DNA of 5,112 nucleotides from Parachlamydiaceae bacterium (GTDB lineage Bacteria > Chlamydiota > Chlamydiia > Chlamydiales > Parachlamydiaceae): contig JACDDG010000217.1 in NCBI GenBank assembly GCA_013817115.1, positions 1 to 5,112 of the forward strand, written 5' to 3'. Shown one piece after another: positions 1 through 5,112 of the stretch; the first letter of the stretch is position 1, and the number at the start of each line of letters is the position of its first letter. The notes under the pieces were generated by a model. That model was not told where the DNA came from. It saw nothing but the letters and a program-made list of their open reading frames with translations, and made no database searches. The translations under genes and the position numbers were made by a program.

Positions 1-62
1 GGGTTGAACGATCGGAAGTGACCCAATATTGAAATATGGGGCCACTTCCGATCGTTCAACTC
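1..62. repeat. Long inverted repeat / hairpin at left edge
   Basis: Positions 3-20 and 43-60 are exact reverse complements (18 bp, no mismatch). The outer bases 1-2 also pair with 61-62 (one G-U). Inside the stem, 22-24 pair with 39-41 and 26-30 pair with 33-37 after isolated mismatches, so nearly the whole element folds back on itself around 31-32. There is no T-run after the right arm, so it is not a textbook intrinsic terminator for the + strand. It could be a terminator for an upstream gene, a dispersed palindromic repeat, or a protein-binding site. The element touches the window edge, so its true outer limit is unknown. The pairing is certain; the role is not. Confidence 0.8.
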
Positions 63-70
63 CGGGGCGT

Positions 71-99
71 TGGCGCGCAAAAACCTCAATTTGTGCCCG
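71..99 (+). other. Possible leader hairpin in GC-rich intergenic stretch
   Basis: Positions 75-81 can pair with 90-96 (seven pairs, one G-U). With one bulged base at 74 the stem extends through 72-73 with 97-98, and the loop is about 8 bases. It lies in a stretch that is visibly richer in GC than the flanking genes. It could be part of a terminator complex with the upstream palindrome or a structured 5' leader. It is short enough that chance is a real possibility. Confidence 0.3.
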
Positions 100-106
100 C
101 GTGCAG

Positions 107-112
107 TATAGT
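107..112 (+). promoter_or_regulatory. Candidate -10 element for the operon
   Basis: TATAGT matches the sigma-70 type -10 consensus at five of six positions and sits about 30 bases before the first start codon, a reasonable place for the operon promoter. No convincing -35 hexamer lies 16-18 bases upstream (the region around 83-90 is a poor match), and there is no extended -10 TGn. The call therefore rests on one hexamer and its position only. Confidence 0.3.
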
Positions 113-140
113 CATTAATTTTTGATCTTAGGAGATTGCC

Positions 141-2867
141 ATGCGACGAATCGTCGAATTTTTTTTAGCTTTTTTTATGCGAGTTATTCTCTGGTTTCGC
201 TACCGGGTAATTTATAAAGGACTCGATAATTTAAATAAGGACACTCTCAGCAAGCCTGGTGGAGTTCTTTTTCTTCCAAGTCACCCAGCTGTTTTTGTAG
301 ACCCTTTAGTTGTGACTTTAGGTGCGATGAAAAAATATAAGATTCGGCCACTGGTTGTAGAATACATGTATTATGCCCCAGTTGTGCATACGGTTTGCAA
401 ATTTCTGGATGCTTTGGCAGTCCCCCAAATTTCATCTACAAGCAATAGTCTAAAGCGACGTAAAACTGAAAAAGTTATGAAGACTGTTGCTGAAAGCCTA
501 CGGCAGGGTCAGAATTTTTTAATATATCCTGCAGGAAAAGTTAAGCTGAGTGAAATCGAGGTGATTGGCGGAGCTTCAGGTGTGCATGAAATTATTCACG
601 AAGTGCCGGAGGTAAATGTCGTTCTGGTTCGTGTAAAAGGGCTTTGGGGAAGTAGCTTTTCCTCTTATCATGATGGTAAAGCCTTGCCATTATTTGCTAC
701 TATTACTCAAGGGATAAAGTTTTGTTTCAAAAACTTATTGTTCTTCACTCCTCGACGAGAAGTCATTGTAGAATTCGTACCGGCCCCTGCGGACTTTCCT
801 TATCAGGGGACACGCATGGAGATCAACCAATATCTAGAGAAATGGTATAATCTGCCGGATGGAATGACAAAGCAACAAGGGGACTATCCCGGCGATTCCT
901 TGATGCTAGTTTCCTATAGCATGTGGGGAGAGAAATATCTCGAAAGGCATAAAGAGAAAAACACCGACGACGATGTAAATTTAAGTGAAATCCCGGATAA
1001 GGTAAAAGAAAAGGTGATCGCAAAGATTGCTGCCTTGGCAAACAAAGAACCTAAAGAGATTACTCTTAACCAGAATTTGGCAATGGATCTGGGATTGGAT
1101 TCACTTGATATTGCTGAACTTTCAGGTTTTCTTCTTGATGATTTTGAGGCACGAGGAATTCCGGTAAATGAACTGACAACAGTTTCTCGCGTGATGGCAA
1201 TAGCGGCAAAACAAGTAACACTTAAAGTCGAGATTGAAGACAATGTCAATATTTCAAAGTGGAAGAAGGTCGTTCAACGTGAAAGGGTGGAAGTTGGGCC
1301 CGGAGAAACCATGGCTGAAGTGTTTTTAAATACTAGTCAACGATTGAGTTCTAGCATCGCTTGCGGTGATTTGCGGTCGGGGATTTTAACCTATAAGCAA
1401 GTGCGCATGCGTGCTATCTTGCTTGCAGAGTATATTTCCAAACTTCCCGGAAAATATATCGGTATTCTATTACCTGCAAGTGTCGCAGCGAATGTAGTTG
1501 TAATGGCAGTGCAGATCGCAGGTCGCATCCCATTAATGGTAAATTGGACGGCAGGTTCAAGGCACCTTGAATCGGTAATACATCTTTCAGATGTAAAAGT
1601 GATACTATCTTCTTGGGCTTTTCTTGATAAGCTAGAACATGTGGATCTCGAACCGGTTGAAGATTCGCTTGTGATGCTTGAAGATGTAGGACGCGATCTT
1701 ACACTTTGGGACAAAATGAAAGCAGCATTTCGTGCTCGCAGATCAACAAAGTCTATCTTAAGTGTTTTTAATTCGACTTTGCCGAAAAAAGAGGATCCTG
1801 CAGTTCTTCTATTCACTAGTGGCACAGAAAATTTACCTAAGGGCGTTCCTCTTTCTAACAACAATATTTTAAGTCAGCTCCGTGCGGTTTCAGATTTCAT
1901 CGATGTTTATAGTGATGATGTCTTATTTGCTTTCTTGCCACCGTTTCATGCTTTTGGGTTTACTATTAGCACTTTGTTTCCAATGTTGGCTGGTATTAAG
2001 GTGGCAAGTTCTCCTGATCCAACTGATAGTAAGCGGTTGGCGCATGGAATGGAGAAATGGGGAGCGACAATGATTTGTGGAGCCCCTACATTCCTGAGGG
2101 GACTTTTTAAAATGGCGACGCCGGAACAAGTTTCAACCTTACGCCTGTGTGTAACGGGGGCAGAAAAAGCTCCGCCAGAACTGTTTAAATTACTAAAAAG
2201 TTTCGGTAAATTAGACACATTAATCGAAGGGTATGGTATCACCGAATGTTCTCCTGTTTTGACAGTTAATCCGCTTGTTGGTCTTCACAAGGGTGTGGGG
2301 CTTCCCTTGCCGGGAATCGAACTCAGTATAGTACATCCGGATACTCATGAGAAAGTAGATGATGGCACTCCAGGATTGATCCTGGCTAGAGGTTCAAATA
2401 TATTTTCAGGATATATCAACGCTGATGTTGCCTCTCCTTTTGTTAAACATGCTGGTAAGAGTTGGTATTCGACCGGTGATCTTGGTTATTTGGACGAGGA
2501 CGGGTATTTGATGATTTCTGGTCGTCAAAAGCGTTTTATCAAGATCGGTGGTGAAATGATCAGCCTAGCTTCAATTGAAGATGCGCTTTTGAATGATGAA
2601 TCTATCCATCAAATTACGTCTTTAAATGACAGTCCGCCTTTGGCTATTTGCGCAAAAGAGGTTGAAGGCGATCGCACTAAGATCGTTCTTTTTTTCTGCC
2701 ATTCTATGGCTCTTGAAAGCGTTAATAAGATACTAAAAAAATCAGGATTTAGCAACCTTGTGCGCATTTCATCTATAGTTGAATTAGATGAACTTCCTTT
2801 AATGGGCTCGGGAAAAATTAATTATCGAGCTTTGGAAACTGAATATCTTAGTAAGGAACAGTCATGA
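141..2867 (+). CDS. aas: Acyltransferase-ACP-acyl ligase fusion (Aas-like)
   Basis: This is a 908-residue three-module protein, likely activating free fatty acids and re-acylating lysophospholipids at the inner membrane. Residues about 1-25 are hydrophobic and basic, probably a membrane anchor. A PlsC-type acyltransferase domain follows (about 35-240) with catalytic-type His48 and Asp54 (HPAVFVD, an HX5D spacing) and a YPAGK block at 129-133 where many relatives have PEGT. An ACP domain (about 286-358) carries DSLD with Ser321 as the predicted phosphopantetheine site. The ligase domain (about 391-900) has P-loop TSGTENLPKG (559-568), YGITE (698-702), TGDL (778-781), GRQKRFIKIGGE (794-805) and the C-terminal lysine K892 in GSGK. 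E. coli Aas, about 719 residues, lacks the ACP. The ATG at 141 is preceded by AGGAG at 130-134, spaced six bases. The stop overlaps the cysS start. The fusion call is firm; the exact acyl acceptor is inferred. It could alternatively be annotated as an AMP-binding long-chain fatty acid ligase. Confidence 0.9.
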   Translation: MRRIVEFFLAFFMRVILWFRYRVIYKGLDNLNKDTLSKPGGVLFLPSHPAVFVDPLVVTLGAMKKYKIRPLVVEYMYYAPVVHTVCKFLDALAVPQISSTSNSLKRRKTEKVMKTVAESLRQGQNFLIYPAGKVKLSEIEVIGGASGVHEIIHEVPEVNVVLVRVKGLWGSSFSSYHDGKALPLFATITQGIKFCFKNLLFFTPRREVIVEFVPAPADFPYQGTRMEINQYLEKWYNLPDGMTKQQGDYPGDSLMLVSYSMWGEKYLERHKEKNTDDDVNLSEIPDKVKEKVIAKIAALANKEPKEITLNQNLAMDLGLDSLDIAELSGFLLDDFEARGIPVNELTTVSRVMAIAAKQVTLKVEIEDNVNISKWKKVVQRERVEVGPGETMAEVFLNTSQRLSSSIACGDLRSGILTYKQVRMRAILLAEYISKLPGKYIGILLPASVAANVVVMAVQIAGRIPLMVNWTAGSRHLESVIHLSDVKVILSSWAFLDKLEHVDLEPVEDSLVMLEDVGRDLTLWDKMKAAFRARRSTKSILSVFNSTLPKKEDPAVLLFTSGTENLPKGVPLSNNNILSQLRAVSDFIDVYSDDVLFAFLPPFHAFGFTISTLFPMLAGIKVASSPDPTDSKRLAHGMEKWGATMICGAPTFLRGLFKMATPEQVSTLRLCVTGAEKAPPELFKLLKSFGKLDTLIEGYGITECSPVLTVNPLVGLHKGVGLPLPGIELSIVHPDTHEKVDDGTPGLILARGSNIFSGYINADVASPFVKHAGKSWYSTGDLGYLDEDGYLMISGRQKRFIKIGGEMISLASIEDALLNDESIHQITSLNDSPPLAICAKEVEGDRTKIVLFFCHSMALESVNKILKKSGFSNLVRISSIVELDELPLMGSGKINYRALETEYLSKEQS

Positions 2868-4348
2868 ATCATAAAAGAAATGGAATCGAGCTAAAGTTTT
2901 ATAATACTGCGACTCGCTCTAAAGAGGTTTTTAAGCCACGGGAAGAGAATCATGTGCGTATGTATACCTGCGGTCCTACTGTTTACAATTATGCCCACAT
3001 TGGCAATTTCCGTACTTATGTCTTCGAAGACCTGCTGCGTCGTACGATTAAGTTTTTTGGTCTGAAAATTACTCAAGTTATGAATTTAACTGATGTGGAT
3101 GACAAAACCATCAAAGGCGCAATTGCAAATGATTGCACTCTTGAGGAGTTCACTCAGCCTTATAAAGATGCATTTTTTGAAGATCTTGCTTCATTGAATA
3201 TTGAACGGGTTGAGCATTATCCTGCAGCCACCGGCTATATTCCTGAGATGATTACGATGATTCTAAGTTTGCTTGACAAAGGGATTGCTTACGAAAGTCA
3301 CGATGGATCGATTTACTACGCAATTGATAAATTCCCGCGTTACGGATGCCTTTCTCATTTGAACTTTGATGAGCTTAAGCCGTGTGCTTCGCATCGAAAT
3401 ACATCTGACGAATATGAGAAAGAGAATGTTTCTGATTTTGTTTTGTGGAAAAAATGCGATCCACTTCGGGACGGAAAAACTTTTTGGGATAGTCCTTTTG
3501 GTAAAGGTCGTCCAGGATGGCACCTTGAGTGCTCTGCAATGGCGATTTCACTTCTAGGTCCTTCTTTAGATATTCACGTAGGTGGAATCGACAATATGTT
3601 TCCGCACCATGAAAATGAAATCGCACAATCAGAAGCGTTTACACAGAAAACTTTTTCAAAATTGTGGATGCACTCAGAGCACTTGCTAGTAGACAATAAG
3701 AAAATGTCAAAAAGTTTAGGCAATTTCTACACTTTGCGGGATTTACTTGCAAAAGGTTATACTGGCACTCAGGTTCGCTATATGCTGCTTCATACGCATT
3801 ACAAGACTTCACTGAACTTTACTTTTGTAGGTCTAGAAGCTGCAAAAGCCACTTTACAGCGCATTCAAGATTTTATTCGAAGAATGCAAGAGATTGCCTC
3901 CTCCGGAGAGTCTGAATCGTCATTTTCTTCTTCTTCTGGCTCAGATGCTGTGACAGCTCTCTTGAAAAAGGGCTTACATGAATTTGCAGAGGTTCTGGCA
4001 GACGATCTGAATATTTCGAGTGCCCTGGCGGTCTTATTTGAATTGATTCGTGATCTAAATGGCAAAGCTGATGAAGAGAAACTAAACTCTGCAGATGCTA
4101 AAAACATTCTTGAATTGCTGCAGGAGCTTAATCAGGTACTTGGAGTATTTTCATTCGAAAAGCAAGAGGTAGAAATTCCTCTGTACTTACAAGAAGCATT
4201 GCAAAAGCGCATTGAAGCAAGGCAGAACAAAAACTGGGCTGAAGCTGATTCTTTAAGAGATACGATTTCGCAAGCTGGATATATTATAGAAGATACTCCT
4301 GTTGGTATGCGATTGAAAAAAGATGAAATTGCAAGGAGGCCAGCATGA
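2864..4348 (+). CDS. cysS: Cysteinyl-tRNA synthetase
   Basis: This 494-residue class I aminoacyl-tRNA synthetase attaches cysteine to tRNA-Cys in the cytoplasm. The CGPTVYNYAHIGN signature holds the HIGH-type motif at 45-48 (HIGN), TDVDDKT lies at 76-82, and the KMSKS loop is at 280-284. The four expected zinc ligands are present: C36, C223 (in GWHLECSA), H248 and E252 (in PHHENE); the zinc selects the cysteine thiol. The C-terminal part contains the helical DALR-type region and a typical final segment (RIEARQNKNWAEADSLRD). It is about 30 residues longer than E. coli CysS, partly from a short N-terminal extension and a serine-rich linker at 346-361. The ATG at 2864 overlaps the preceding stop as ATGA, with AAGGA at 2853-2857 as ribosome site; the next Met is at residue 33, beside the active site, so this start is the only sensible one. 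All key residues are intact. Confidence 0.97.
   Translation: MNHKRNGIELKFYNTATRSKEVFKPREENHVRMYTCGPTVYNYAHIGNFRTYVFEDLLRRTIKFFGLKITQVMNLTDVDDKTIKGAIANDCTLEEFTQPYKDAFFEDLASLNIERVEHYPAATGYIPEMITMILSLLDKGIAYESHDGSIYYAIDKFPRYGCLSHLNFDELKPCASHRNTSDEYEKENVSDFVLWKKCDPLRDGKTFWDSPFGKGRPGWHLECSAMAISLLGPSLDIHVGGIDNMFPHHENEIAQSEAFTQKTFSKLWMHSEHLLVDNKKMSKSLGNFYTLRDLLAKGYTGTQVRYMLLHTHYKTSLNFTFVGLEAAKATLQRIQDFIRRMQEIASSGESESSFSSSSGSDAVTALLKKGLHEFAEVLADDLNISSALAVLFELIRDLNGKADEEKLNSADAKNILELLQELNQVLGVFSFEKQEVEIPLYLQEALQKRIEARQNKNWAEADSLRDTISQAGYIIEDTPVGMRLKKDEIARRPA
4333..4339 (+). promoter_or_regulatory. Strong Shine-Dalgarno for the 83-residue gene
   Basis: AAGGAGG, a near-perfect anti-16S match, lies inside the last codons of cysS, five bases before the ATG at 4345. 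It fixes the downstream start. With the ATGA overlap, it suggests the small protein is translated efficiently and coupled to cysS. Confidence 0.8.
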
Positions 4349-4596
4349 GCCAGCATCAAGCATGGACAAAAGACGAGAAGTTTTTGATAGCCTTATACCG
4401 CGCAGCTATGGAAAAAGGTGTAGTCGATCATCCATTTGACCGGTATGAAGTAGCCCAAAAGATAAATTTGCATCCGAAAGGAGCAGATACGATCTGTGTC
4501 TTATTACTGCAAGCTAACTTCATTAAGAAGGGAGAAGGAAAAGAAGTTTATTTAGCACAAAACGGTGAAGATTTAGTAAAATCACTTATTGAATAG
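4345..4596 (+). CDS. Small probable winged-helix protein
   Basis: I do not recognise this 83-residue protein as a named family. Its pattern is that of a winged helix-turn-helix: an amphipathic first helix (about 7-25, KDEKFLIALYRAAMEKG), a second helix (about 33-41, YEVAQKIN), a turn at LHP, a third helix (about 44-58), then a basic hairpin-like wing (IKKGEGKEVYL) and a final helix (NGEDLVKSLIE). There are no membrane segments and no signal peptide. It overlaps cysS by four bases and has the strongest ribosome site in the window. It could be a DNA-binding regulator or a winged-helix module used for protein or RNA contact. Coding status is secure from context; the fold is inferred by eye and the function is unknown. 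Confidence 0.85.
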   Translation: MSQHQAWTKDEKFLIALYRAAMEKGVVDHPFDRYEVAQKINLHPKGADTICVLLLQANFIKKGEGKEVYLAQNGEDLVKSLIE

Positions 4597-4602
4597 AAAA
4601 CT

Positions 4603-4608
4603 AAAGGA
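4603..4608 (+). promoter_or_regulatory. Ribosome site deciding between two tandem ATGs
   Basis: AAAGGA precedes two adjacent in-frame ATG codons at 4612 and 4615. The gap is three bases to the first and six to the second, so by spacing the second ATG is the more natural start. The difference is a single residue. Confidence 0.6.
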
Positions 4609-4611
4609 CAG

Positions 4612-5070
4612 ATGATGGATTACACAAAGACAAATACTAATAAAAGAGAAAAAGCAAAGATTGTCGATATTGTTTTTGACAGTCAAGAGAGTGAATGGGA
4701 AGAGGTTTTAATTGAAGACGAACGGGTAAATTTCGAAGATCTTTCAGAAACCCCGGAACCTTGGTATGCTAGGGTTATTGCCTTGGTTTTTTTGGCACTT
4801 GCTTTAGTAGGTGGTTTTCTTTCTCTTGTGTTTTTAATTGTTGCCGCTCCTTTTGCTTTAGTGGGATACTTAACGAATCAATCAGATTGGGATACATCTG
4901 TAAATCGCTGGGGGGCACTATTTCGTCGTAGTATGGTGGTATCCCTTTGTTCTTTTGTGGGAATTATTAGCGTGCAATTTGGGCTTTCTATTTTTATGCT
5001 TTACTTTACACTATATGACCCCCTTCCGAGTTTACTTGGTAAAGCTATGGAATCTTTTGGAAAAGAGTAG
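4612..5070 (+). CDS. Small membrane protein, two hydrophobic segments
   Basis: This 152-residue protein is unrecognised. Residues 1-50 are hydrophilic, lysine-rich at first and then strongly acidic (QESEWEEVLIEDE around 25-37). A long hydrophobic stretch follows at about 55-87 (it could be one helix of 55-79 or a re-entrant pair broken at Pro80). A polar linker with basic RR at 105-106 comes next, then a second hydrophobic segment at about 108-135 and a short C-terminal tail. There is no cleavable signal peptide because the N-terminus is charged. By the positive-inside rule the loop near 99-106 is likely cytoplasmic, though topology is uncertain. The gene starts 15 bases after the previous stop and appears to be in the same operon. 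Spacing favours the ATG at 4615 over 4612. The function cannot be told from sequence. Confidence 0.85.
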   Translation: MMDYTKTNTNKREKAKIVDIVFDSQESEWEEVLIEDERVNFEDLSETPEPWYARVIALVFLALALVGGFLSLVFLIVAAPFALVGYLTNQSDWDTSVNRWGALFRRSMVVSLCSFVGIISVQFGLSIFMLYFTLYDPLPSLLGKAMESFGKE

Positions 5071-5112
5071 TGGAGGAAGTTCACTCTATCGTTAACGGGT
5101 TTGGCTTTGAGA
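5070..5112 (+). CDS. Possible start of next gene (partial)
   Basis: A GTG at 5070-5072 overlaps the preceding TAG stop by one base and opens a frame to the window end (VEEVHSIVNGFGFE, 14 codons). Only a weak GGA at 5059-5061 precedes it at a suitable distance. No ATG occurs in the last 42 bases. A second + frame starting at 5071 is also open here but has no start codon close enough to use. The tight overlap fits the style of this operon, but 14 codons are too few to identify a product or to prove coding. Confidence 0.3.
   Translation, partial: MEEVHSIVNGFGFE

Noticed and set aside
1..62. Palindrome as the terminal inverted repeats of a small transposable element
   Set aside because: The arms are separated by only 22 bases, which themselves pair, so there is no cargo; the structure is a single hairpin. 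No target-site duplication can be judged at the window edge.
71..90. Possible sigma-54 promoter (TGGCGCG)
   Set aside because: The TGGC-like half is present but the GC of the -12 element is absent at the required spacing (84-85 reads CC).
91..112. TTGTGC plus TATAGT as a full sigma-70 promoter
   Set aside because: The two hexamers are only 10 bases apart, too close for a -35/-10 pair.
914..1249. 111-codon open frame on the minus strand
   Set aside because: It is antisense to the ACP domain with its DSLD site; the serine-rich composition is what complementing that sequence gives.
1391..1864. 157-codon open frame on the minus strand
   Set aside because: It lies wholly inside the ligase domain of the fusion gene, whose motifs run straight through the region; the antisense protein has no recognisable domain.
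1882..2073. 63-codon plus-strand frame inside the fusion gene
   Set aside because: It is out of frame with the confirmed domain, has no ribosome site of note and no recognisable motif.
3375..3626. 83-codon minus-strand frame inside cysS
   Set aside because: It overlaps the zinc-binding region of CysRS and is a shadow of it.

Overview
The window holds one apparent plus-strand operon from a moderately AT-rich bacterial genome. The gene content and the wording of the proteins (a lipid acyltransferase/acyl-ACP synthetase, and a CysRS with a segment resembling what I remember of chlamydial CysRS) suggest a member of the Chlamydiae, probably an environmental (amoeba-associated) lineage. That placement rests on recognition and context, not on a database search, and is only moderately confident.

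Layout. Positions 1-140 are non-coding. They begin with a long, near-perfect hairpin that touches the left edge of the window (about 1-62). A GC-rich stretch with a second, weaker hairpin (71-99) follows, then a possible -10 element (107-112) and a good Shine-Dalgarno site. Positions 141-2867 encode a 908-residue fusion of a PlsC-type acyltransferase, an acyl carrier protein (ACP) domain and an AMP-forming acyl ligase. Positions 2864-4348 encode cysteinyl-tRNA synthetase (CysS). Positions 4345-4596 encode an 83-residue protein that looks like a winged helix. Positions 4612-5070 encode a small protein with an acidic N-terminus and two hydrophobic segments. A further reading frame may begin with GTG at 5070 and run off the right edge.

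The first three genes are joined by 4-base ATGA overlaps. The fourth follows after a 15-base gap, and a possible fifth overlaps its stop codon. No terminator or promoter is evident between them, so co-transcription and translational coupling are likely. The most interesting item is the acyltransferase-ACP-ligase fusion. Its ACP carries the DSLD phosphopantetheine site between the two enzyme domains, which suggests a self-contained machine that activates a free fatty acid, loads it on its own carrier arm and passes it to a lysophospholipid. This would suit an intracellular bacterium that scavenges host lipids. Its link to cysS looks like operon packing rather than shared function. No mobile element, CRISPR array, rRNA or tRNA was seen.
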